Of a DNA stretch of 64,000 nt, positions 36,546 through 46,660 are shown piece after piece; within the stretch, counting starts at the first letter, position 1, and each line of letters starts with the position of its first letter. Source of the DNA: Culex pipiens pallens (taxonomy: Eukaryota > Arthropoda > Insecta > Diptera > Culicidae); NCBI RefSeq assembly GCF_016801865.2, contig NC_068938.1, forward strand, positions 182,245,948-182,309,947. The letters are read 5' to 3'. Both the position numbers and the translations under genes were made by a program. Under the pieces are notes generated by a model that ran no database searches, was not told where the DNA came from, and was given only the letters and a program-made list of their open reading frames with translations.

Positions 36546-37287
36546 CCCTTTCCCGTCATTTCCGGTGGGTTTACTATGCGGCAATCGATTTCTGAGATTT
36601 TTTTACATAAGAAAAACTATTTTTCAGAAGAAAAAAAACAGCGGCTTCAATTTAATGGGATTAGAGGTGGGTTTCCGCCCACTGTGCGTTGGTTAGGTTA
36701 TCAAAAGACCTTTCCAAAAAGTCCAAAACATTGAAGATCTGGCAACCCTGTCTCGAGATTTGGCCACTTAAGTGATATTTATGTATTTTTTTATTTCGGA
36801 TCTAAAAAATAGATGAAATTTGTGTACAGCTATTGTTGGTAATGAGTGAGGAAGGCTCCAACCACATAGGTGGATGAAGTTAGTTTTTAATTTAACTTTT
36901 TGTCACTTGAACTTGATTTGCAAAAAAAAAACTATCTTAGTTTTTTTTTTCATTTTCTGATATGTTTTAGGGGACATCAAATGCCAACTTTTCAGAAATT
37001 TCCGAGATGTGCAAAAAATCTTTGACCGAGTTATGCAATATAGTTTGTTCCCAAAAATCGAAATATTGGTCGCAAAAAAATTTCAACTTCATTTTTCAAT
37101 GTAAAATCAAATTTGCAATCCAAAGGTACTTTAGTGAAATTTTGATAAAGTGCACCGTTTTCAAGTTAAAACCATTTTTAGGTAACTTTTTCAAATACAT
37201 TCGCAGTTTTATTTTTTTTAATTAGTGCACATGTTTGCCCACCACTGAAAAAAAAAATTTTTTGAAAAGCTTATAAAATTCTCTATA

Positions 37288-37778
37288 CAGTCGACTCTCT
37301 GGCTGTCGATCTTCTCGATTTCAATAATTCTCCATCTATCGATGAATTCTTCAGTCCCTTCAATCTGCATACTTCAATTATCTTCATTCCTCGATTTTTT
37401 TTTTTGAAATTAAATATGTCTTTATTGAACTTTCTTATAATAATTACATTTCTTTTTTCATTCCTCGATATTTTCCCTTGCTTGAAGGATCTCTTCTTCG
37501 ACGGTCCCTTGGATTCTGTTTGCTTTAAAAATCTCTTCCGGTTGTCAATAATTTCACTTTCTCATGGCTTGCATAGACATTTTTCTTGGCGAAACGAAGC
37601 TTTGAAGGGTGTTTGACATTAGTTTGTTTTTGTTTGATGGACGTTGCCATGTTTCTTTCCCATAGCTGGGTATCAAGAAAAAATATTTTCAATCGAGTCT
37701 TCATTTTGCATCGTTCTGTAAACTGATGATTCTTTTCCTCGACGGTCCCTTGGATATTGACAACCAGAGTGTCGACTG
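37288..37778. mobile_element. Pogo/Tigger-like MITE with TA duplication and identified empty site
   Basis: Ends CAGTCGACTCTCTGG and CCAGAGTGTCGACTG, flanked by TA on both sides; 491 bp. The matching uninterrupted sequence at 63541-63565 (inverted) reads straight through with a single TA. The interior has repeated GACGGTCCCTTGGAT words. No coding frame longer than 70 codons. Confidence 0.92.
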
Positions 37779-38052
37779 TATTTTGCTTTCTTGAACTTTG
37801 ATGATACGACCCTTAGTTGCTGAGATATTGCCATGCAAATGTTAAATAACAGGAAAATTGATGTTTTCTAAGTCTCTCCCAAACAATCCACAATTTTCTA
37901 ATATCGATATCTCAGCAACTAATGGTCCGATTGACAATGTTAAAATATGAAACATTCGTGAAATTTTCCAATCTTCTCGAAAAAAAAAATTTAAGCCAAG
38001 ACTAACATTTTAAAATTGCGTAATATTGAATGTTTGGCCCTTTTGAAATATT

Positions 38053-39320
38053 AGGGGGCATTTAAGTGTTAAAATTTTGTTTTTATCAATTTCCTTGGAC
38101 AATTTTCTTTAAAATTTTCTTTGAAATATTTCAAGGAAGTCTTTAAAATGTATTTTACACCTGCCCAGTTGTTTAGCAATGATTAGTTTTCAAAATATTT
38201 TGTGATTACTTAGATATTTTGAAAACTAATCATTGCTAAACTTGCTAAAATTTGGTAAAACATTTTTTTTTTGCGGTACTGTACATTTGAATTTCTTTAA
38301 AATTATAATTTTATTTGATCGATCGAAAAGGAAAATGGATTTCAAATTGTTTTCAGTCGATTAAACTTTTAACCTTCATTGAAATTTTGAAGTTTTTTGA
38401 AAACATGTGTTTATGGGGGGTGGCAACATAAAGTTTGAAATTTTTTTGCAAAGGCCTTAAAAAATATTAAAAGACATAATTCGTTTATCTTCAACAATAA
38501 TCTAGAATGTTCTGAATGTAATTCCTAGAACTGTTCCCTGCGATTCGATAAGTTTTATGGTAATCGAGGACCGGAACTAGGTTAATAATTCTAAGCACAG
38601 TAGGTTTTATATTTCGAAGTTAGTTGGCTATAGATTAGATCCAGCACTTGGGTGAAAACTGGAACTGGAGCAGGGCGAAATCCGGGTCCTCTAACCTCAT
38701 ATGAAACAATTAAAATCATCAAAACTAAGATTTCTTAATAGTCAAAGGTTTTCTTTCCCAATGCTTGCAATGAATCAAAATTTGTTTGATTTTTATTTTA
38801 TTTTTGCTATTTAAAGATCGATGCCAGATTAAAGGTAATGTTGGTCTTGGAGGTTTAACCCTCTACTGCACATCTCTCTTTTTTCTTGTTTTATTTTTAA
38901 GTGTATTAATTTGCATTTATCCTGTTTATTTTATCTTTGTTTTTGGTAAATTCATTAATTTTTTGCATGTTTTTCACTTTTTCTGCTATAAAATTGCAAC
39001 ATTATCATTTAAATTGTAAAAAAATGCGCAGAAGCATAGTCTGAGACAAAAAATTAAGAGTTCTTCTTTTCAATGCTTCAAAAATTGGTTGAAAAAATGA
39101 TTTTTTGTATTTTTTTCAAAAAGCACAATAATGTTGAGAAACATTTGTTAGCAGCACTTCAATTGTTTTCGTGAATAAAAAGATAGTTAAATAAACTATA
39201 TGAAATCATGTACTTTTGTTTTTTTAAGATATACTGTAAATATCACAAAAATATATATCTAAAAACATGTATTTTTTTACACCGTTTTCAACAATCCTAA
39301 CACATTTCCAAAGAAAGTAA
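38053..39320. other. AT-rich interval, no gene
   Basis: Around 38170-38250 a short inverted repeat pairs TTTAGCAATGATTAGTTTTCAAAATA with its complement. The frame at 38786-39019 is composed almost only of F, L, I and Y and reflects T-richness, not a membrane protein. Nothing else is identifiable. Confidence 0.35.
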
Positions 39321-39329
39321 CTCCTTTGC

Positions 39330-40012
39330 TCCATCCTATAACCTACAGCACCGGCAGTTCCCAGCAGCAGCAGTTTCCCACCGCGGTGGGGGTAATCCAC
39401 GCCGAAACGTGCCCTCGAAGCACCCCTATCGGTACCTACCTACGCCTAACCGGGCTTGCGCGATATTCAACTCCAAGTCGTGCAGAACCTGCTGCTACTC
39501 CTGCAGCCAAGCCAAGAAGTTGAGGCTCTCCATCATCGCCGTTATCAGATTAGCCGGTGTGTTTCAATAATTTAAGAAGGAAGTCATAAATCTTGCCCCG
39601 CTTAATCCCAGCCTGTTTGGAGTTTGCACTGAAAGGGAGACCTGCTGCTGGTGAACCTGAAAACCTGAAAACTCAAGTGCGATATTCGAAATTGTGTAAA
39701 TCAATATCGACCGCGTCGAACAACCGGCAGCGGGATCGACCTTTTGCGTCGATCAACCGATCAGAACTACCTCCGGACTGGGTGTTTCTTCGATATCGTT
39801 TTCTCGCAAGCCAAGAAATTATAGCTAATTGCTATAATCACCAGCTGCAGCAGCAGTTGCGCGATAGCCAGCTCGGGCCAGCAACTTTTCAAAACTTTAT
39901 AATCAACGGTTTGTTTGAACTTTGTGGTGAAACAAACAGAAACTTAATCACAGCGCACTGGTACAGATTGGTGGGGTGCTGGAATGAGGCGCCTGCAAAA
40001 ACAAATTCCTGG
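39330..40012 (+). other. Unique GC-richer block with an open frame ending in a splice donor; possible 5' exon
   Basis: The plus-strand frame is open from about 39590 to a GTAAGC donor at 40013, about 140 codons, with no family motif and no ATG near its start. The block stands out from the AT-rich flanks and contains CAGCAG runs. It could be an untranslated or coding first exon upstream of the candidate exons at 43752 and 46538. The link is inferred only from strand and order. Confidence 0.15.
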
Positions 40013-40499
40013 TAAGCAAAATCAATAAAGTTGTTGAGAGGCAAAATGCTCTCGCTTCGTTCAAGTAAACTCATAACTTACCGAAGAAGTCAATTGCAAG
40101 GTTGCAGTGCGCTGGATGGGTGTGATTAATTGGTTTTGGTGGAGACGGCTCAATTTGGAGAAATCTGAGCAGCAGTCAGGATCACGCGTTTTTTTATCAG
40201 GTGGTTGGGTATGGATTACGATGGTTAGGTTAAAAGTGATTTACTGGTCCCAGTCGGTCTCAATGAGAACTTTGAAATTGAATAATGAATATGGACAAAA
40301 AAGAACTACTTTTATCAGGTGGATTTCGAACTCACACTTTAAAATTAGTTATCTGATATGAGCAAACCTACAGAACACTCTGAGAGCGATTTCTTATCTG
40401 TAGTGATGAATTTGTCATGTTTTTTTTTGCATTTTCAATACCATTGATCTTTTTTTTATTAGAATTTTGTGTTGTTTTGATTACTTGCACCAAAACCAA
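40013..40499. other. Unique sequence, nothing recognised
   Basis: No repeat or credible frame. If the donor at 40013 is real, this would be intron. Confidence 0.3.
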
Positions 40500-40715
40500 A
40501 TATCGAAACTCGCACCAAATCGGAAAAGTTGCCCCGACCCCTCTTCGAATTGCGTGAAACTTTTTCCTAAGAGGTAATTTTGGTTCCTGATCACGAATCC
40601 GAGATCCGTTTTTCGATATCTCGTGACGGATGGGCGGTACGACCCCTTTTATTTTTGAACATAAGAAAAAACCGTGTTTTTTTTTAATTATTTGCAGAAT
40701 GAAATGGTGATGATC
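40500..40715. repeat. Fragment of the TGGGTAATTCTC family
   Basis: It carries AAGTTGCCCCGACCCCTCTT, GATCACGAATCCGAGATCC and ATATCTCGTGACGGATGGGC, the left half of the foldback at 61075-62004. The outer end is lost. Confidence 0.75.
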
Positions 40716-41193
40716 TGGAATTGTTCGGTATCACCAAAGAGGAAACCCTGCCGTGCACACATCCCGGCGCCCACCGTGTCAACTGACGGTTAAACGTCAG
40801 AAACGTCATCCACGAACCGCGATTTGTCCCCACCGCGGATTTGTCCCCACGTCCAACCGCCAACGAGGCAACACGCAACAGTCGCAACAGAAAAAAGATC
40901 GGAAGTGAAGAAGAAGTGCAGTGTAGTGAGAAGTAGGAGAGGAAGAAGAAGGAGAAAATAATACAAGAAAATCCAAAGTTCCACTGTTTTTACTCGCTCC
41001 TGCGGTCCCGCTGCAAATCCGCCACAACCCGAAGTACAGTCCACTACCCATAATCGGCCAGCCCCGAACAGGAATCATAAGGTTGTACAAAAGATTGTAG
41101 CTTCAAGTAGAACCAAAAAATCGTGCGTTGAAATATTTCGAATTTTAATAAAATTTGATCATAAATGATTCGATGACTGTAATTATATGGTAC
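40716..41193. other. Unique block, no gene recognised
   Basis: GC-rich 40740-40880, then purine-rich AAGAAG/GGAGAA sequence to about 40970. Minus-strand frames of 67-94 codons overlap each other in different frames and are not supported. Confidence 0.35.
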
Positions 41194-41470
41194 ACCCGCG
41201 AATGGGTAAATAACAAGGGAAATGCATAATAATACCTTTCTCTGGTATCAATACCAAATTTTGGTATTCCTGGACCCTTTAAAATTTGTCTTAAGGATTA
41301 TGCAAGAGCAAAATGTGGTATCATACCAATTTAAGGTATTGTTTTGATATTGCAAAATTGCAGAATTTGTAAATGGTCAAACACCACATATTGGTATTCT
41401 TTTGGTATAACAGTATTTTATAAAATTCCTCTGAAACTATGGGAAAATTTTGACCAATTTTAACAAAATA
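41194..41470. mobile_element. Partial MITE of the TTTGGTATT family
   Basis: It shares CAAATTTTGGTATT words and an end resembling the CCCGAGCAGGGGTAAAT terminus of the copy at 43910-44390. Its right half appears to lie beyond the insertions that follow (ATTTTGGTGTTATTTTGGTA near 43020). Confidence 0.5.
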
Positions 41471-41472
41471 AT

Positions 41473-41844
41473 TACACAGCAAATAAAGTAGTAATCCAGC
41501 TGCGTGTAAAAGGCCTGGGTGTAAAATAAATTTTGCATTATTTTATGAAATTCTGTGTAATATTACACCCTGAAATATGTAGCCCATCAGTATGGGAAAC
41601 CTACTTGACCGAAATATCAAGCTCACATATACGTTTATCCTTTCCATTTTTCATCGGTCTGATGGCCGAGCAGGCTAAGGCACCAGTCCTTACTGTTGGT
41701 GCTGGGTTTGAGTCCCGTTGGTTGCAACTTTTTTTGTGTTTACAAAAATTGTACATGCAGCGTGTAATATTAAGTGTCTTTTTTTGACGAAGGTGATGTG
41801 CATGCTTTTGCATGCGATTTTACCATCGGATTTTTTGCTGTGTA
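41473..41844. mobile_element. TIR MITE with an internal tRNA-like pol III promoter
   Basis: Ends TACACAGCAAA and TTTGCTGTGTA, where the outer TA may be the target duplication of a Tc1/mariner-type insertion. About 370 bp. It holds the tRNA-like unit at 41656-41735. The degraded copy at 4133-4263 carries the same combination, so the tRNA-like part is a fixed piece of the family. Confidence 0.75.
41656..41735 (+). ncRNA. tRNA-Leu/Ser-like sequence with A box, B box and T7 terminator
   Basis: Box A TGGCCGAGCAGG (41663-41674) and AAGGC follow in tRNA-Leu/Ser style; box B GGTTTGAGTCC (41705-41715) is close to the GGTTCGANTCC consensus. A run of seven T (41729-41735) could end pol III transcription. 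The anticodon arm and acceptor stem do not pair properly, so this is not a functional tRNA. Inference: a SINE-like head captured by a DNA transposon. Confidence 0.6.
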
Positions 41845-41867
41845 ATTTTGCGCTAAAATGATGTCTC

Positions 41868-42896
41868 TAGAGGGTGACGAGTGGGAATTCCCGGGAAATC
41901 GACCATTTTTGGACCTCTTGATTCCCGGGAAATTTGGTCGAGACTCCCGGGAAATTTTAAGCTTATGAATATCGAAGCAAAATTATATAAACTAATCAGC
42001 TAATCAACTAATTCGAAATTGTTTTTGTCATTGGATGTTAAATTTAATATTCGGTGTTCAAGTTTGAATAAACCAATGCATCTCTAATCTTCTTATTCAG
42101 AAAGTTTAAATTTTAACTTAAGCATACTTATACATAGTTATTCTTTCTAATTATTATTTCAAAGAGGAAAAGCCTTTTCAAGATAAGTACAATTTACCTA
42201 TCCTCTCTCGAGCATAGCAATCCTCAAAATCTAGTTTTTTTTTGGTAATGCTAAGGTTTCTTTTTCGATGTCAATAAGTTGTTTTGTGTTTCGCATCAAC
42301 CTCATTTTTAATTAAAAAAAACTCTGGCAATCTTTATAAAGTTAAGATCCGCCACATTTGAACATTCGGATTTTCCTAATAACTATTTCGTCAATTAATA
42401 TTTACAGTTGACATTAAAAAGGAAAAAAAACAATTTTAAATTGTTGTTTTGAGTCGTTATTTTTCATATTGCAAAAATCCCGATACTGGAAAATTATATA
42501 TTAGCTTTTTTTTACATCACAAAAATCTATAAACAAGTTTGTGCAACTTTTGAAAAATTACTTAGTGCGAATTAAGATTCGTAAACATTTTAAACTACAA
42601 TTATGAGTCCAAAAAAAAATCAAGAAGCGATCTTGTATTTGAAGATTCAGGAAAAAATTAAAGGTAGACAGTTCCCGAAAATAACGAGGCTAGTAATTAA
42701 CGTTATATTGAATAAGTGTAAATTAATTCTATCTAAATTCATTGAAAAGAAACACATTAATTACTTTTCTTTATAAATGATTGGCACTATTGGCATAGTT
42801 AAGAAAAACTCCCGGGTCCCGGGAATTCCCGGGAAATTGCAAAATTCAACTCTCGATTCCCAGGAAATTGAAAATCTTGAGAATCGTCACCCTCTA
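41868..42896. mobile_element. Non-autonomous hAT-like element with 8-bp target duplication
   Basis: GATGTCTC at 41860-41867 and again at 42897-42904. Ends TAGAGGGTGACGA and TCGTCACCCTCTA, with CCCGGGAATTCCCGGG words just inside, as in the element at 14298-15340, and a similar length (1029 bp). AT-rich centre, no transposase. Confidence 0.92.
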
Positions 42897-42904
42897 GATG
42901 TCTC

Positions 42905-43215
42905 AAAGCGAATGCTTTCATTGAAAACTGGAAATTTAAAACTTGATTTTAAACATTTTTGATATACCCCCTGAAGAAATTACTTAAAATTGTGAAAAAT
43001 TTTCAAAGTCAGGATGCCACATTTTGGTGTTATTTTGGTATTGAAAGGTTTCATCAAATTCCTCTGAAACTACGGAAATTGTTTTATAAATTTTGACGCG
43101 ATAATTAATTTTTATTTGACTTGAAACCCAAAAATGTAAAAGCTGATTTTAATATTTTTTTGATATACCATCTAAGATTTTTTTTTAAACGTAGAAATTT
43201 CTCTTAGTTGAGATA
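42905..43215. repeat. Remainder of an older TTTGGTATT-family host
   Basis: AAATTCCTCTGAAACTACGG near 43057 repeats AAATTCCTCTGAAACTATGG near 41426, and GATATACC words recur twice. This is probably the right side of the host interrupted by the elements at 41473 and 41868. Confidence 0.45.
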
Positions 43216-43661
43216 CCCGAACAGACGGTAATAACTAAATTCATGACATTTCAATAACAGAAACTGTTAAAATAACCGAAAGTGTTATGGAATATTTTTG
43301 AAAAATCATTTTTTGCATAAGAGTTCAATAACAGTATACGTTATCATAACAAAATAAGTTATTGGTCTGATATTGATTGAAAGCCAGAACAACTTGGGAA
43401 TAACATTTTTTGTTATGGAAGAATACCGCCAACTGTTATTGGGATGATCGGATTAGTTTTTAAAATAACAAAAAATAATAACAAAGATTTGTTCGAAGAA
43501 TAATTAAAAATGGTATTAGTCTGTTATTATAATAACAATCCAATAACAAAAAAATCATAACGGAGAATAACAAAACTTGTTATAAATAACATAAAATGTT
43601 ATTGACTTAGTATTTTCAAATAACAAAAATGTTATTCCCAAGTTATTTCCGTCTGCTCGGG
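43216..43661. mobile_element. TIR MITE rich in GTTATT words, copy 2, TA-flanked
   Basis: Ends CCCGAACAGACGGTAATAAC and ...CCGTCTGCTCGGG, with TA on both sides. 446 bp, matching copy 1 (22311-22757, 447 bp) in inverted orientation. The TA flanks point to Tc1/mariner-like insertion. Confidence 0.9.
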
Positions 43662-43751
43662 TATCCAAATACTTTGAAAAACGAGTTAATCAACAGATTA
43701 TTGAATTTTAGTGAATTTCAATCCTTATTTTTCAATCTTGTTATTTTTCAG

Positions 43752-43843
43752 AATCTTTAAAACTTCAAGCACAGGCCGTTTATCAATGACAAATGAATTC
43801 GATGTGGTGAAGAATATCACTAAGAACAACATGGAATCATCAG
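43752..43843 (+). CDS. Candidate internal exon, 92 nt, unknown protein
   Basis: Acceptor CTTGTTATTTTTCAG ends at 43751 and donor GTGAGT begins at 43844. One frame is open through the exon: one base, thirty codons, one base, reading about IFKTSSTGRLSMTNEFDVVK and ending ITKNNMESS. It sits between two MITEs in otherwise unique sequence and has mixed, protein-like composition. I recognise no family. An internal ATG (SMTNEF) could also serve as a start. The splice sites are the main evidence; chance cannot be excluded. Confidence 0.35.
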
Positions 43844-43909
43844 GTGAGTAGATTTGGCTGTTGCATATAGATCGTTTCCGTTTTTTCACTAACTGCAACT
43901 GCTGCCTTA

Positions 43910-44390
43910 AAAATGGTATAAAAATATCAAATTTTGGTATTACTTATGTAAATACCAGCGACCAAAATGTGCTCTTGGTTGCCCAGTAATGGATGGTAAA
44001 ATACCATGAAATCAAACCAAAATCATGTATGTGGAAGACCACAGGAATACCAAAATCTGATTATCCAAGTGCGCGGGAATACCTGAAAATAAAACCATGG
44101 CAATACCAAGTTTTGGTATTCAAGCAATGTTCAAAAATCCAGAAGAGCTCAACTTGGTATTGAAATGGTATTATGGATATTGAAATGGAAATTATTTTGA
44201 GGTATTATTTTACCCTTGGAATAAAATTGTTTGGCATTGTTGTGCCCTTCCACAAACAAGACTTTGGTATGATTTCATGGTATTGTACCATCTATTACTG
44301 GGCAATCAAGGGCACATTTCGGTCTCTGTTATTTGCCCGAGTAATACCAAAATTTGGTATTCCCATGTAATTTACCCCTGCTCGGGCATG
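43910..44390. mobile_element. Foldback MITE of the TTTGGTATT family
   Basis: Inverted halves: GACCAAAATGTGC, TTGCCCAGTAATGGATGGTA and AATACCATGAAATCA on the left are matched by their complements at 44235-44330 on the right. The outer right end reads GGGGTAAATT/TGCCCGAGCAGG on the reverse strand. No coding content. Confidence 0.8.
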
Positions 44391-44489
44391 CAAGCTAAAT
44401 GATCTTTTTTAGAAGGGTAATTAGTAATTTAGAAGGGTATTTTTTTCATTAAGAACAATTTTTTTCATTTTTAAATTGATTTAAAATGA

Positions 44490-44785
44490 TTAAAAATTTA
44501 AATTTTGAGTACGCCATCAAATTGGGCGTTCAATTTTACATAAAAGTCCCTTTGACACAAAATTTCTATCTCATCACCGTTTCAGGCTGCAAATCATTGG
44601 AAAACACCTCTTTTTTTCGCATGTTCAAAAATGAAGGCGGTCGTACTGCCCCTCCGTCACGAGATATCAAAAATTGGACCTTAGATTCCTGATCTGGGAC
44701 AAAAGTTACCCCTTAGAGCTAAGTTTTACGCAAAACGAAGAGGGGTCGGGGCAACTGCTGTGTGAGTTGGTGGAGAATTACCCAT
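44490..44785. repeat. Fragment of the TGGGTAATTCTC family, right half
   Basis: It reads GCCATCAAATTGGGCGT, TTCAGGCTGCAAATCATTG, CACGAGATATCAAAAA and ends GAGAATTACCCA, as in 61730-62004. The 68- and 75-codon frames are parts of the repeat. Confidence 0.85.
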
Positions 44786-46537
44786 TGGAAACTAGTGAAG
44801 AATCAAAAACCTCTCCAAAACCCCAACTAGAGTGCCCTAAACCGCTCAGCGTTGCCTCCCAGTCCTTTTTTCAGCCGAATGCACTCGCTGAAAAACGGTA
44901 GCGAATTGCAATTATCTGCATGTTATTCATGGCGGGCGGCGCCGATTCTGACGTGATACCCGTATTGTGCTGCCAAACAGGAGGCCGAGGCTCTTCCAGG
45001 CTGAGCTAAATCCGGTCCAGCATCTACAGCGAACAGCAGCACCCGCAGAAATTCACAGAACCACGACCTGACAGGGCTTGGCTACGGGGTTACGGATCTA
45101 CATATGAACTGGGAAATTCTGCACGGAAAGATGTGAAGATATGAAATCGATATTTTTAAACATTTAAATAATAAATTATTAATGACTCTTTCAACATTTT
45201 GCTCGAAAAGTATTTTACTCTAGATACTTTCATACAAATTGACATTCCGTGTTCTTCTCTGGAGCTCTGACCGGTTGATGCTGGTGCCTCCGTGGCAAAT
45301 TTGCCTCCGACTGAGAAGGATTAAAATTATATGCTTGCTCTTGGGGCCTACGGTATAGAGAAGCCGGTTCACGACAACACGGGGTACAGTTTTCGCCTTT
45401 CGCGCTATAATTTGCTGTCATAAGTGGCTTGTGACGGAATGATGGCGCCCGGGACGGAAATCGATCCAGCCCCCTCCGCTCTTTGATTGATTCCTCGCGC
45501 GATATCGGCAGAGGCAGAACTGGCTAATTGAGGTCAAAATGGACGTCTCTAATGAGCAGGTTTGAGGAATTGCGGTTGCGATTTTGCTGAAAGGCGTTTC
45601 TGGGAAAACATGGCGGCATCGAGACGGAAATTGGCGGCGAACGGTAGCAGTCATCGTGATTATTCACGGAAGCGTAACCGCCGCTAGTTGCTGCTTGATC
45701 ACGAATCTTCAACGGAATTTAGAGGACGACCGATTGGGGAGGATGAAATTAGGTTCTGATGAGCTTCTTCTGGGAAGTTGGCTATGAGTCAGAAATTGAG
45801 AGGATTTTATTTTAATTTGAATTTAGGTAATTTTAAAAATTATGCATTACTCAATATGGCTAATAACAATATTCTTTTGTCTCAGAGCGATTATCTTGTC
45901 GAAGTGTCTTATTATGTTGCGGATAACTTCAAAACTATAATCATTATAAAAAAAACTCAAGTGCATTTCAAATACAATGTGAAAACACGAATGTCGTGGT
46001 CATTCCGTTGGTGGTCCTACCACACACACCTGGGTTCGTCACCTCCTAAGCAAGTCTCCACAGAAGTCACCGCACTGCTGTTTGGTGTATTAATCGACTT
46101 CTGGTGGGTCTTTTTGACACGAACCTTGGTATTAGACGCCCAGAAATGAAGGTAACCAATTATTGTCCACCAAAGCTCCTCCAAATTAGCCGCAAATGCC
46201 GAAAAACAACAACACTTTGTGTAATCCGGTCGAGATGGAACCCGGGTTGAAACCCCGAAATTATAGCTTCGTGCACAAAAGTGTGAGAAAAAGCGTTTCT
46301 GAACTGCCGTTTCCTTTCTCTCACTCTCGGAGTGCCCTGGGATTGCACTGCAAGTATTTGTGGTTAGGTCGAAACCAAAACTCCAATCCTCTTCAGCGCA
46401 CCTGTAGGAAATCACACCCCTTAAAATCAAAAGAAAGACACGGTTTGTTCCCTTTTGTTCTCGAAGCCAATTTCGGGCAGGTCTAATTGCGTTTGGACCC
46501 CTCCTAATTGCTTATGTGTTTATACAAATGCTTCCAG
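44786..46537. other. Unique block, no gene recognised
   Basis: Repeat-free, locally GC-rich (44930-45110, 45240-45760). Many overlapping frames of 60-137 codons on both strands contradict one another and none carries a family motif. If the candidate exons at 43752 and 46538 are real, this is mostly intron. Confidence 0.35.
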
Positions 46538-46660
46538 ATCGGACTCACCCGGAGGTTTCCGAAAAGTGGAAAAGCCACAAAACTAAGCGTACTCAAAACA
46601 AAGCCGTCGGAAAGACAATGAACCTTTGGAAATCATCTTCCAGGCATCTTTGTCATTGCC
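46538..46660 (+). CDS. Candidate internal exon, 123 nt, unknown basic protein segment
   Basis: Acceptor ACAAATGCTTCCAG ends at 46537 and donor GTAAGT begins at 46661. The open frame takes one base from the preceding exon, matching the single base left at the end of the 43752-43843 candidate, and reads DRTHPEVSEKWKSHKTKR at its start. Lys/Arg-rich, with a CHC near the end. No family recognised. Phase agreement with the previous candidate has a one-in-three chance of being coincidence. Confidence 0.25.

Larger units (their letters stand above)
34186..36883 (+). mobile_element. GCCTTCCTCAC-ended composite element, copy 1, carrying satellite
   Basis: The head GCCTTCCTCACTGAGG can fold on itself. 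The tail has AGTGAGGAAGGC (inverse of the head), then a small hairpin CCACATAGGTGG and AAGTTAG before a T-run. Between them lie a leader with CATATCGACTCAGAATC, an eight-repeat 164-bp satellite, an inserted block of GGGTAAAA repeats and a final partial satellite unit (36690-36790). No coding frame. The superfamily is unclear: the inverted ends suggest a DNA transposon, the 3' hairpin recalls Helitrons, and no clean target duplication is seen. Confidence 0.75.
33881..38052. repeat. Foldback-family copy split by two later insertions
   Basis: The left part 33881-34185 starts GAGCAATTCTCTAC. The sequence resumes at 36884-37287 (TATGTTTTAGGGGACATCAA) and again at 37779-38052 (TTGCTGAGATATTGCCATGC). 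Its order matches, inverted, the copy at 63115-64000. The interruptions are the satellite-bearing element 34186-36883 and the MITE 37288-37778. Confidence 0.75.

Noticed and set aside
34186..36883. Helitron
   Set aside because: A 3' hairpin is present, but the ends are inverted repeats of each other and no TC start, CTRR end or A/T host junction is clear.
38786..39019. Apparent hydrophobic membrane protein of 77 codons
   Set aside because: Composition follows the T-rich DNA (mostly F, L, I, Y); no start context and no neighbouring exon.
41656..41735. Functional tRNA gene
   Set aside because: A and B boxes are present but the acceptor and anticodon stems do not pair, and it sits inside a repeated element.
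41601..41813. Minus-strand frame containing RDSNPAPTV
   Set aside because: This peptide is the reverse translation of a tRNA-like B-box region, a frequent artefact.
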